Below are positions 20,975 through 31,060 of a DNA stretch of 47,763 bases, in pieces; position 1 is the first letter of the stretch, and each line of letters begins with the position of its first letter. The notes under the pieces were generated by a model. That model saw only the letters and a list, made by a program, of their open reading frames with translations. It did no database searches and had not been told where the DNA came from. Source of the DNA: Chara braunii (Eukaryota > Streptophyta > Charophyceae > Charales > Characeae); the NCBI GenBank assembly GCA_003427395.1, contig BFEA01000482.1:195196-242958 (forward strand), in the 5' to 3' direction. Made by a program: the position numbers and the translations under genes.

Positions 20975-22009
20975 CGGACACACCCATTTCCACACCTGCC
21001 TAATCTTTTTGGATGACAGACTGCTTTGCGAATGATTCTTGATCAGGTGCATTGCTTGAAGTGTTGCATGCCTCTCGCTCTAGGAAGTGGTTTGGGGTAC
21101 TCCTCCTCCTCGTCCGAACAAAAGACTCAAATCTCAGAAGTCCGGCCGTCTTCACCGAATCGACAAAGTAACCCCCCGTAGAACAGTTCACTATGGGTCG
21201 ATAAATAGAGTCGGTTCCTAAAGCAACGAACCCCCGCCCCAGATGTTTCCTTGAGAGACAAGATGTATCCACTGCAAGTAGCTTTCAATTATTCTCATCT
21301 CTCTTGAGTTCAGGGTAACTTGGACGAAAAGAAGACAAAGGTGATAAAAAATGGAATCATTTGAAAAGGTATAGACAGATGAGGTAATTCATAATAGAAC
21401 AGGTCAATCCTCGGTGAAAAGACTAAGTCATTTTAACCTCATATGGTTTATTCAATCGAGTTTATTTCATGATATGCACTGAATTAATATTTTTCAAAGC
21501 ACTTAACAAGCAACAAATTGGAAGGCGGAAAGAATACAATATTTTTCATCATCCCATGTAGACATAATCAACCTCCTTTGCAAGCATCCTTCTACCTACT
21601 TGCACACAGAAAAACAACCACGTGTCCAGAAAATCCAGCAACCCATACTTCCGTTAGATCCTACTTTTCACGTGCATGAGCACGCATGTTTTACTCAACC
21701 TTTTCTTTTGAACATTCAAAACAAAACAGGGTCAACCAATGTGTGGGCTCACACAGGTGTGGAAAGGAATCTGAGTCAATCAACTAACTGACCTTGAGTG
21801 AAGTGGTATCGAGCGCGTCGTGGTACACTCAAGAAAGTCAAGTAACATATACGCGTCGCTGAAGAAACCGCAGTCTTGAGGTAAGTCTTGGGCCAACCGC
21901 TAGCCCCAATTTACTCTTAACTCGCAAGTCCTGCTCGCGGCAGTCCCGAGTGTGAAGATGGCGAGTCACACTCGTCCCAAAAAAAATCCACCGCGTCCCG
22001 CGTCGGTCC

Positions 22010-22265
22010 CAACTGATCCCAGGCAGTCCCAAGTTGCGCCGCACTACCGCCTGTAGCATCGGATGGTCCCAACTGCCGAAACCGCTCTCACCACACTCTC
22101 AAAAAAAAAATAATAACGCTCCCTAGTGTCAAAACCGCAAGTGCCACGTGCTCCCAATGGTCACTGCGCCGCCCACTCATGTCCCACATAGCCCCAGATG
22201 GTCCCAACTGATCCCAAACGGTCCCAAGTGGTCCCACATTATTCCTTCCAGCATCGGATGACGTC
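22010..22265. repeat. Degenerate GGTCCCAA-type short repeats
   Basis: Words of the form GGTCCCAANT and GATCCCA recur about every ten bases. The matching part of copy 1 (about 18210-18335) has the same habit in more diverged form. This looks like an old simple repeat that is part of the unit. Confidence 0.6.
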
Positions 22266-22713
22266 ACTTACCAAAATAGTCTCCACCACACTTCTCAAAT
22301 GAAAATAGAGCACTCAACTTCCCACTTCGTCGGCACCGCCAGTCCCGCTCATGCGCTTCGTTTGGTTTAAAGTTTGTTACTAGGTCAATGTCAAATGGCC
22401 CTACCGCCTCTGACATGCGCAAAAAAAAAAAATCAACATGTCATTCCACCTTAATAGGCATGGTCCAACACACAAATTATCGCCACTACTACTAATACCA
22501 CTCGCCATACCGCCACAACAGTCTCACTGCAATTGACCCCTTCACCGACGTTGACAGCGTTTCCCTCGACACACCAAAAGAAAACCAGCACGTCCTCTCC
22601 TCTTAGTGTCGCCTGACGAACCCCAATTTCGGCAGCATAACGCCGCAAAAATTATCGGCGTTGACGCCGGGAAAAATCAGCAGCATATTCCCACCGGAAC
22701 GTCAATTTCGCCA

Positions 22714-22794
22714 TGCCGCAAAATGGACAGCACCTTGTCCTGCCGCAAAACGGACAGCACCTCGTCGTGCCGCAAAACGGACAGCACCTCCCCT
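22714..22794. repeat. 27-bp tandem repeat x 3
   Basis: TGCCGCAAAA(C/T)GGACAGCACC starts at 22714, 22741 and 22768, an exact 27-bp period. Being a multiple of three it leaves open frames on the plus strand, but no protein motif results. Confidence 0.9.
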
Positions 22795-23919
22795 CAGTTC
22801 AGTGTCATTGGACGCGCCACAAATTCGGCAGCATAACGGTGCAAAAAGAATCGTCGTCGATGCCGAAAAAATCGGCAGCATACCCCCACAAAATGGGGAA
22901 ACAGCCTGCCGTGGTCCAGTTTCGTCGGTACCTCCACCTGCGCCACCGTGAAGCCTGCCACTACAGAGGAAGTCTCGCCGTCAAATTAATAAAGTTTTTG
23001 ACCTGAATAAAATTCAGGCCCAAAGTACAGCTCCTATCGCGCAGTCCCGATCTAGTAGCGCGGTCCCAAGAACTGTCCCAAAGGCCCAGCACCAGTCTGA
23101 GGATGGAGCAGAGTGCTCCCTTCCTCAGTTATGGATGTCCTCCTCCTCGTCCATCACTCTTCTGCAGTCCTCCAACCTCCTCCAACATTGTCTCCAGCAA
23201 CTCCTCCAGCATCCCGACGACACTCAAGTGTGTTGCCACACACTGGCAGCACGAGTGCTTTTGTGTGGCAGTTGGGGACAGCTGCCTTTTTTATAGTGGT
23301 GGAGGAGTGTTGGTCGTCACTCCGGCCCCCAGGCAAAATCCCGGGCTCATAGTGAGCCCTTGATCTGGCCAAGATCCAGAGCTAACTGTGGCCGCACCAC
23401 AACCACAGCCTTAGTGGGGGCAGTTCCCTCAACTGCCTTATTTTTATTTTTCTTTTCTTTATCTCAACTATCTCGAAATTTCACAAGATAGCTGAGCCTT
23501 TGTCATTTTCAAATCCACATTTCTTTTATTTTTCTGATAAGGGGTTAGAAAGATACAACCCTTTTAAGTTTGATATACGTGGACTTCTTTTCCAGGCAGA
23601 TACATCGGGGAAATGGTTGTACTTAGTTTTTCCTTTATGACCCCTCAATTTCCAGGTTCCCTCTAAAAACGGGAGCCTGACTGTTACCTCTGGCAGCTTC
23701 TACCAGAGGTAACACCTCGTGAGGACAAGTGTCCTCACGAAAATGCACAAAAATAAAGAAAAATAAAAAAGATAAAAATAAAAATGAAACTAACTATAAC
23801 TACAATGCACCCGACCCTTACTTCAGCCAAATGCATGCTGTTGAAACCAACAACACTCCCTCCTTTTCCTCTGCCCTCCCCTAAAAATGAGGAGGGCAGT
23901 TGCGGGTAGGGAGAGGTAG

Positions 23920-24225
23920 TGAAATAACCCGTGAAAATTTACGAGTTCAAATCCCGACAGGCTGAGAGCGGGGTGCAAAACGTGTCCCACCTTTGATCAT
24001 TTAAAAAAAAAACACTCGCCCAATAAAACATTTGAAATAATTCACGCGCCTAGCCTAGGTGCCTGGCTACGTACATAAAACATTTCAAGGTCGATAAGAT
24101 TGCTTTACGCCACCAAAACAATATTGGCGCAAACCAATAAATACAGATTTTCATAAAATGTGATCCCGTTTTCTTGTTTTCTGGGTTTTTTTTTTTCTTT
24201 TTTTTTTTTTCTTTTTTTTTCTCCC
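23920..24225. mobile_element. Insertion in repeat copy 2, possibly SINE-like
   Basis: This segment is absent from copy 1. It starts near TGAAATAACCCGTG, contains GAGTTCAAATCCC, a good match to a Pol III B box, and ends in a long T-rich run. Related text of about 40 bases (GAGGAGGGCAGTTGCGGGTAG / GAGGAGGCAGTTGGCAGGTCG in part) lies on both sides. The B box suggests a tRNA-derived SINE, but no convincing A box was found, and the T-rich end would put the tail at the 3' side as T rather than A. Confidence 0.4.
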
Positions 24226-24536
24226 ACTGATAACGAGGAGGCAGTTGGCAGGTCGGGAGGAGTAGGTCCTCCTCTCTCACATCCTCCTATTTATCTCTCT
24301 CACTCTCCACTCAACTCCTACAGTTCCTCCTCCACGCGTGTGTCGTGAGCCGCGAGATTCAAGATCTCGCGGTTATGAATATTCGTGTCTTCTAAGCGAG
24401 GAGCTAAACGTGCTCCCACACAGCCTGAAAAGGCTGTTCTTTTACCTTTTGTTCCCACGAGGTTGTTGCCTCGTTTTTGTTTTGTTTCTTTTTTTTTTTT
24501 TTTTTTTTATTTTTTTATAGTTTTTAGTTTTCGTTT

Positions 24537-24597
24537 NNNNNNNNNNNNNNNNNNNNNNNNNNNNNNNNNNNNNNNNNNNNNNNNNNNNNNNNNNNNN
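24537..24597. other. Assembly gap (61 N)
   Basis: A run of N lies between two T-rich homopolymer tracts, probably unresolved poly(T). True length is unknown. Confidence 0.98.
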
Positions 24598-24609
24598 TTT
24601 CTTTTTTTT

Positions 24610-24737
24610 TTTTTTTTTTTTTTCGAAGGATATCGTTGGCATAAGCCAACGGCTATAACAGTCATTACCACGCCTTACTAGCGCCTTCCCTCTTCCCTTC
24701 CAATGCGCGGATCTGAGTTCGATTCCCATAGAGGAAT
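24610..24737 (+). other. Pol III B-box-like segment beside the U6 remnant
   Basis: GAGTTCGATTCCC (about 24716-24728) fits the B-box consensus and a perfect 7-bp hairpin CGTTGGC-ATAA-GCCAACG lies at about 24631-24648. The distance is too long and the T stem too weak for a tRNA. It may be the head of a SINE whose other end is antisense U6. Confidence 0.35.
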
Positions 24738-24803
24738 AAAAAAAAAATTGGGTCGTTTCTCGATTTGTGCGTATCATCCTTCGCGCAGGGGCCATGCTGT
24801 ATC
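24738..24803 (-). pseudogene. U6: Truncated U6 snRNA with internal deletion
   Basis: Reading the minus strand, the text GATACAGCATGGCCCC, TGCGCGAAGGATGA, ACGCACAAATCGAGAAA and a run of about ten T matches the 3' two thirds of plant U6 snRNA, including its Pol III terminator. The segment between GATACAG and CATGG, which should hold the rest of the ACAGAGA box and the following bases, is missing. The 5' stem-loop is absent and is replaced by an unrelated hairpin. Without the ACAGAGA box it cannot serve as spliceosomal U6. No plant upstream sequence element or TATA box was seen upstream. It is a chimeric pseudogene or a novel U6-derived RNA. Confidence 0.88.
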
Positions 24804-25429
24804 TGCGCGACCGTTTTCGACCGTGAGATCTGACGATCTCGTGGCCGAAAATGGCCGCGCTTCATGCTTGCACGGTGGGCCGCTCCAAAAAAAGGAGCTA
24901 GCCCAAACAATGTATCGTCGGGCTCGATCGCAGCATCTGCTGGATGAAAGTTCAATACGGTACCTACTGGGCTAGCTCCTATCAAGGAAGTTATCCCCGC
25001 CCCCCTTCTATTTGAAGGGTTGCAGCCCAGTAGGCCACCTATTCTCTGGCTTAGGCATGCGCGGTCTTGCCTTTCCCTAGCTTGGGCAGATGCAGTCCGC
25101 CTATCCCCTCCAAAGGCAGGTCGCTATACCATCCTGCCAACCGGGCTTAGTCTCGTAGGCCCACAATCCCCCCTTAGTCATAGGTTTGCCCTCGGACCCT
25201 TAATGGTATGTCCTTTTAGAAAAGACACGACACTCTGACCGTGTTAGCCCTTCTCACCGTCACTGCATCCCTGGCGCGGACTTTTTTTTTTTTTTTTTTT
25301 TTCCTGAATCGCGCGGCTTAACAGCCACGCGTCATTGTTTTAGGCAGGATAGGTCTAGTTCTACCATTTCCATGTCCGCGTGCCTCTGCGGCCTAAAAAA
25401 AAATTGTCGACTACTGTCATTATTCTCGG
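24804..25429. other. Hairpin-rich non-coding stretch
   Basis: Arms 24805-24830 and 24835-24860 pair at about 21 of 26 positions around a four-base loop, directly abutting the U6 remnant. A second perfect 12-bp inverted repeat, GGAGCTAGCCCA (24894-24905) and TGGGCTAGCTCC (24968-24979), encloses 62 bases. A T run is at about 25283-25302. No open frame was recognised. Confidence 0.6.
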
Positions 25430-26990
25430 ACGTCACAAACATCTGGTTCATAAAAATTCTAGTCTCTAGGTCAATGGCTGGTCTGAATAAACTTCAGGCA
25501 GACGTCAGTTTCATCAAGTTCCTTGATTTAAAGAAAAAGTCAGACAACGTCCGACATTGAAAAATCCGAGCAGATACCCTTGTAAGGGTTTCTGCTCCGA
25601 CAGCATTCCCAGACCTCATTGAATGACTTTCACGTCATTCATCATTCATTTAAAAGGTCAGGATTCCTATGAAAGTTCCATGTGAAAGCAACGATCACAA
25701 TAGACAACAATTCAAACGATCGTCTGAAACTAAGCCCGGACTTTTGCACCAACATATAACAATACAACAACAAACTAGATTTGGCCTTCAGAAGCCTTAA
25801 CTCAATACAAAAAAATGGGATTTAGCCTCGAGAAACCTTAACTCAATACCACAAATTTGGACTTAGCCTCAAAAAACCTTAACTCAATACAACTCATAAG
25901 TGAATGGAATGATTCCAGATTTTGCCTCTGGCAAGCCTTATCCAAACTTGGACCAAGGTCTAGCTCCTGGAAACCTTCAATTTAGAGGAAGTTTTTCATA
26001 ATGATCCCAGCATCATCCCACTAGTGGCCACTCAAAAGTTTTTATCTCTATGAATGGTACCGGAAGCCCTCCGGCTAGATCCAAGATTAAATTTATTCGG
26101 TTGATAGCTTTGTTGCACCTGAGTAGAACTTAAGTGAGTCAGGAATAACCCTTGGCAGGCCTCTCAAGCGTATCAACCTCCTAGAAGTTATTCAGACTTC
26201 GTCTGAACAAACCATTAAGAGAGAAACCATTCATCCAAAGTTCCCTCGTCCAAGCTTGAAACTCACCCCAATCCACATAAGTTACCATGCTCGTTACTTC
26301 TGAACTCTTTGTGATATGCGTCAAGGAGTTGTGTAATCCATTTGAGATAACATCTCGACGTTAAGCTCCGCTTTAAACTCGAGTCTCGCCACGTTCCCTC
26401 CGATTCCAATGTTTTTTATCTCATTAATCCTCTGCATGTAGAGTAGAACAACCCCACCTCATATGACCGAGGTTGGCTGACCCCAACCATAGAGGTACGA
26501 TGATCATGCAGTAGGCACTCCTCCCCTCACGCCAAACAATTGTCGCCTACCCCACATGCAACATTCTAACAAGATCTCAACATCTTCCTCCCTTTCAATG
26601 ATAGTGTAATCTTCCTTCCTTAAACCACTCAAGATCCGGAAGACAAGATCTCACTATGGACCACGAGCATAGCTTCGGCGCAGACCTCACTACCACCAAA
26701 AGAGCTCACAAATTCATCAGAAATTTATCGTGACATGATAACGAACACATGATTATCTCATTCACGACACAACAGATCACGCATTATATTAAAAGTCAAC
26801 CGACATCATTACAATTCACAACGATTCACAACGAACGTCTTCACATGAAATTTCATAATAATCCAAGTCAATCATTCCCTAGTCACAGCAAGGGTCCATC
26901 TATGTCACACGAAATCTTTTTTTATAGAAAAAACCGCTCTGTAAAATATTGCATAAAATCAACAATCGATTGATAATGAACGTAGATCAT
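25430..26990 (-). repeat. 3' non-coding block of the retroelement family, copy 1
   Basis: It is collinear with 32400-34130. Shared landmarks are CCTCATT.AA.GACTTTCACGTC, CAGCATC.TCCCACT, GGAATAACCC.TGGCAGG and TCTCGACGTTAAGC / TCTCAACATCAAGC. Divergence is considerable. No long open frame exists in either copy. Confidence 0.65.
25570..25594. repeat. Conserved hairpin, occurrence 1
   Basis: GCAGATACCCTTGTAAGGG followed by TTTCTGC pairs as a stem with a short loop and is followed by CTCCGACA. On the minus strand this is TGTCGGAGC plus the hairpin, a plausible start of an LTR-like end. Confidence 0.6.
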
Positions 26991-27228
26991 AAAATTTATC
27001 AATGAACGTAGATCATAAAATTCAACGTAGATTAATGAACGTAGATCAATGAACGTAGATCATAAAATTCAACGTAGATTAATAAAATTTATCAATGGAC
27101 GTAGAACAATGAACGTAGATCATAAAATTTATCGGTTGATAATGAACGTAGATCATAAAATTAAACGAGAAATAACAACTGACTGAACCCCGAAAAACAT
27201 GAACGTAGATCATAAAATCTAACGTCTC
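26971..27228. repeat. Minisatellite, core AACGTAGATCATAAAATT
   Basis: About ten copies or part copies of ATGAACGTAGATCATAAAAT with variable spacers. The array is absent from the matching place in the related element near 34.1 kb, so it expanded after the two elements separated. Confidence 0.9.
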
Positions 27229-27391
27229 AAGAAAAATAACAGAGCCAAGATCATTCTAATTCTTCAATTTTTCCTACATGCGATCGATAAGCACATCTCT
27301 AATAAATTTATCTTCCTTCTTAGCTGGGAAGACAGGTGAATTGTTTCAATCTACGCAGACTCCGTCCTCATGTCTATTCACAAACCTTTTT

Positions 27392-28006
27392 TTAAATATT
27401 ACGGCCAAGGCGCCTGCAAAATCGCATCCTATGACCCCACACACCACAGTATGTGTACCTCAGGGGTTTGTAATGCTCTGTTGTTTTCTTCATGTTAGCC
27501 CTCTGATTTGAACATTTGTCTTGCTCCCGTGTCTCTAAACTCACATTTGAAGCAGTCAAAATGTCTTCTCGAAACTCTATATTATCCTGCAATGATTCAA
27601 TAAAACCATCTCGATTCTCCTTCCGACAAGTCCTTTGAACCCCTTCAGCTAAGTTACTCGCAACCCTCGCAGCCTTAGCGAGCTTACGAGGTCATTCCAA
27701 CTGATCGGACTGCTCGTCACCACCTATGTGCACTAGCTTCCTTTTTCCCTTATCATTCCCCTCTTTGGGTGACTCCGTAAACTTGACGATCATTAACCTT
27801 TCAAATTCAGCCCAAGTTTCGAAAACCCATGAAAGAAATCCGACGTCAAATTTTAACTCTTCGATGACAAAGTTCAGAATAAAAAAAAAATTGTGATGTT
27901 CCTCTCAAAGCATCAAGGATGCCAAGTTCTGAAAAGTTTGTAAGAACTCGGCAACCTTGATACCTTTGAAGAGAGGACACATACAGTTGAATGTTCCCTT
28001 CGTCAT
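27392..28006 (-). pseudogene. Gag fragment with zinc knuckle
   Basis: An ATG at 28006 opens MTKGTFNCMCPLFKGIKVAE and FLQTFQNLAS. A frame change follows near an A run (about 27883). The text then continues with EELKFDVGFLSWVFETWAEF, ESPKEGNDKGKRKLVHIGG, LQDNIEFREDILTASN and a zinc knuckle YCGVWGHRMRFC in which the first Cys of CCHC is Tyr, three residues upstream. The frame ends at 27394. The position after an LTR, primer site and leader is that expected of gag. Confidence 0.75.
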
Positions 28007-28313
28007 CGTTTTAGCCTGTACGAGACACAAAATTTTATCAATAATCGAATATAACTTTTTAAATCAAAACATATTCAAAACTCATAATCTTAATATTTCA
28101 ATATCTTAAACTTCATTAGATCTACATTATAAGGAAATGACCAGATAAATCAATGGAAAAATTATACTCACATCTAGTAATACATATATATATATACAAT
28201 CCCTATATTATTTCAAAATGATAAAATCGTTCAAAATTATTTGTTTAAATATCAATAATGAAAATTATATTACCCGAGTATTGTTCCACCAGGGACAACG
28301 GTAGTTTGCCGTT
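28007..28313 (-). other. AT-rich leader between primer site and gag, intron-like
   Basis: On the minus strand GGGTAATATAATT starts an AT-rich segment of about 250 bases that ends CTCGTACAG shortly before the gag ATG. A spliced leader intron is possible. The (TA)n phrase at about 28185 lies inside. Confidence 0.4.
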
Positions 28314-28330
28314 ATCCCCGGCAACGGCGT
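28314..28330 (-). promoter_or_regulatory. Primer binding site, tRNA-Asp type
   Basis: Minus-strand CGCCGTTGCCGGGGAT lies a few bases inside the LTR end. From general knowledge, plant tRNA-Asp(GUC) ends in ATCCCCGGCAACGGCG plus CCA, giving a 16-base match. The first bases next to the LTR deviate (GGTGA rather than TGG). Confidence 0.8.
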
Positions 28331-28334
28331 CACC

Positions 28335-29127
28335 TGTCGAGTGCATTGGCCCCCGCCTTTTCTCGCGAAGAGGCGAGACGCAGGAGTTTAAACCAGAACA
28401 AAAAGACAACTCGGAGATGATGCATAATTAATCCCGCGGACCGCCGAGACGGTCGAGGTCGCATCCTCCCTTCGCCACTCTAGCTGGGTGTGCCAGCTGT
28501 ACATCCCGAAGTCCCTACGACATGATAGGTTCTTGCAGGGCATAAGCTTGCTTCCCTGAGGGGTTGTCACCACCCTTAGGGGCGTATCCCTAACGAGCTA
28601 CTGACCCGCGTGCGAAAGTTGTTACATGTAGTTGCAGAGGTGGGTTAGTCGAGGACGTTTGCTCGCTCGCTATAGTATAGGTATGCACATTTAAAACGCC
28701 TATTGAACTCGGACGTCGTCCGTTCCTTAGGGCGTTGATCTCCTAAGTACGAAGCGTACGCCGGTCGACAAGGATGGTATGAACCAAGCGTGAAACCTCC
28801 TTATCCCTTTAAACACTAGTCAAAAGAAAGTTATAACAATCACACATAGTTATACTAAAAGCAACCGTACTTAGTCGATAGAAATGTATATCTCATCTGA
28901 AATGATAATCGAAAGAATCAAAATCATCATTAGATACACAAAATCAAAATTAAACTGGACCACCCTGGGTCGAACTTCACAAAAATCAGACAGCCGTCAA
29001 CGAGGAGTTGGTTTTTAACAATAACATAGATGTTGCCAACACGGTAGTCGGACAACCTTAGTTTTAACTTCATGAGATGCGCTGCCAAAGTTATTCATTC
29101 CACCTATCGCCGAACTAAGATTGAGCA
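28335..29127 (-). repeat. 5' LTR of the composite element (right copy)
   Basis: It matches 20157-20974 throughout. Its minus-strand 3' end CTCGACA directly precedes the primer binding site, which fixes both the orientation and the LTR boundary. Confidence 0.75.
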
Positions 29128-30787
29128 CCCGAACAAATTTTAAGGCAAACAAAATGACTTTCTAACTGTACAATTTTTCTATGTGAATCCTTAACCATCC
29201 ATGGGGTCATCATGGACTTGTTTGTGACATTGAATGAAGTTTATCTTCTAGCGTCTGAGATAATTTGATATTATGGCTATGACCCTTGTGAAATTCTACA
29301 AAGAGGAACGATAGTTGGTTTTTAGGTGTCATAATTGATGTATGAGATTTAGGGGTCTAGCTATATCAAAATATGGTCGCTATCAAAATTGACAGACATT
29401 ATGGAATAATTATTTTATAAACATAAGTTCATTTTGTGTATTTTCATGATATTTTTGTTATCGATGTCTACTAATAATTTTCTTTGCAAAATATTTTCAT
29501 ATATCTCATGAGTATTTTTGTTTCTTTTCTTCCACATATCTAAATAGAGACTTTCATTACATAAAAGTGTACAGTGTTGGTTTTCATTACATAAATCAAT
29601 TTTATATTGATATCGGTATACGTTCGTCATGCTCACAACTATTCCAATTGACCGTCTCTTCGCATAATCAGTCCTTCAAAAACCCTGATAGTGTCTAAAA
29701 TATACATCAAACTTAAAAAAATTGTTGCGATTCAAGGAGCACGAAATCTTTCATATTTGCACTTTTGGTATTCCTAGTTAGCTCGCCACCATCAAAAGAA
29801 TCCTCATTACTTTGTTTTGTTGCTTTTAGTTATATGTTTATAATGGGTGGATGCTCTCGTCTGACCAAAGATCAAAATGGAAGGTTGACCGACCTTTTAC
29901 AGCTTAAGCCCAACACCTCTAATCGCCTCTCAACCACCAATGTGAGAGAATGGAAAGCGACGAGTACGCAAGCCAAAGACCGACCCGAATGTGCGGTTTT
30001 CCATTTAAAGAATGTCATTGCCCACAAACAGGTGTTATAGGGCAACACCTGTTTGGAGCGAAATATCGCACTTCGAGCATAGCTCCACATATCCACTCCT
30101 AATGTTATCAATTTTTCGTCAACTTCAGGCTATTGACATTTTTTGAATTGGGAGCAAGGAAAGTCGTAACTATAGACCCCACTACACTTCAAAACCGAAG
30201 GTCGTGAAAAATTCAGTGATTCTTAAGCGATGTAAGGTTGTTCGAGTTGGGGGAGAAAACTATTGGTGGTTTTATGAAGTAGGAATGAGTTAAAAATATA
30301 TATATGGTCACCTATTCATGCTATTTTTCTCTAGCTTTGATTGTATTTTAAATTATGGGATATTGAGACCAATGTTAAACCAATTGGTTATATGTTTAAG
30401 GTTTTTGTACCGGTGTGGAGTATGTTATAAACTTGGTATAGTTTCCTTATTGCTTGGAGTTAGTTTGACATTTCTTATGCTTGTAGAGATAGTTACCACT
30501 ATTACAATAATATGAAACCAATTAGGATTGTTTGGAAAAATCTTCGATGCGTATATTTTAAACACTTATAAGCTCGTTTTGAAATACACATAGGACAACT
30601 CTGAGTCCGTATCTTGATCATTACAAAAATATTAGCACTCTATTAGAACTAGGTTGCGTTTTCGCTCGCTCAATGTTGAACTATATTTTTTTTATGAGCA
30701 TATTGTAACCATTATGAGAATGTTGATACTTTATTAGGATTATATTGTGTTTTCGCTCACTTTATATCGAAATTGTTTTATATTCAC
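29128..30787. other. AT-rich stretch without a recognised gene
   Basis: Only short frames occur. An 11-bp perfect stem, AAACAGGTGTT (30026-30036) and AACACCTGTTT (30044-30054), with a 7-base loop could form a stable hairpin. A frame covering 29765-30040 has no motif. Confidence 0.5.
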
Positions 30788-30793
30788 TATAAG

Positions 30794-31054
30794 GCTAGGC
30801 TACCAGAGTGGCCAGGGGTCACTTCCCCCACCGGACAAAAAAACAAAAAAACTTAAGTATTATTTTTTATTTTAAATTTTGTGAATAATTTCAATGTAAT
30901 CCTAAGGCAAAAGTTGTTTAGTTTATTTTTCTGCATAACATACTTTTTTTTTTAATTTTTTGGATTTTTTTTTTTTTTTTGGGGGGGGGGGTCTTCCCTG
31001 GTCCTTGCACGGGCTGGCCACCCGGGACCCGGGCGGCCCGGCTGGTAGCCTAGC
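30794..31054. mobile_element. MITE-like element with 6-bp target duplication
   Basis: The ends are perfect 11-13 bp inverted repeats (GCTAGGCTACCAG / CTGGTAGCCTAGC) that extend imperfectly into GGCC. TATAAG occurs immediately outside both ends (30788-30793 and 31055-31060). The element is 261 bp with GC-rich ends and an AT-rich centre that includes T and G runs. It has no coding capacity. Confidence 0.9.
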
Positions 31055-31060
31055 TATAAG

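Larger units (their letters stand above)
21083..24500. repeat. Large dispersed repeat unit, copy 2
   Basis: The block order is as in copy 1. Matching landmarks are GGGTCGATAAATAGAG (about 21195), CACACAGGTGTGG (about 21750), AGCAGAGTGCTCCCT (about 23105), TTTTTTATAGTGGTGGAGGAG (about 23290, 20 bases of it shared in part with copy 1), CTGATAAGGGGTTAGA (about 23535), GTGAGGACAAGTGTCCTCAC (about 23720) and the perfect hairpin CGCGAGAT-TCAAG-ATCTCGCG (24351-24371). This copy is longer than copy 1 mainly because of a roughly 300-bp insertion at 23920-24225. Confidence 0.75.
20157..29127 (-). mobile_element. Composite Gypsy-derived element with LTRs, primer site and gag but no pol
   Basis: From right to left: LTR (28335-29127), a tRNA-Asp-type primer binding site, an AT-rich leader, a gag fragment, a minisatellite, a 1.6 kb 3' non-coding block shared with the element at 32-37 kb, unrelated material including a U6 remnant and an assembly gap, the second copy of the 3 kb unit, and a second LTR. 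No protease, RT or integrase text was found inside. This resembles gag-only terminal-repeat elements, or a deletion derivative that later received insertions. Diverged LTRs and the absent target duplication point to age or recombination. Confidence 0.55.

Noticed and set aside
22714-22794. CRISPR-like array (27-bp period)
   Set aside because: Units are directly adjacent with no unique spacers, in a eukaryotic repeat; it is an ordinary tandem repeat.
24610-24737. tRNA gene suggested by GAGTTCGATTCCC
   Set aside because: No cloverleaf can be formed: the A-box distance is too long and the T stem does not pair. Kept only as a B-box-like segment.
24385-24795. Frames running through the N gap
   Set aside because: They depend on unknown bases and encode mostly Phe or Lys from homopolymers.
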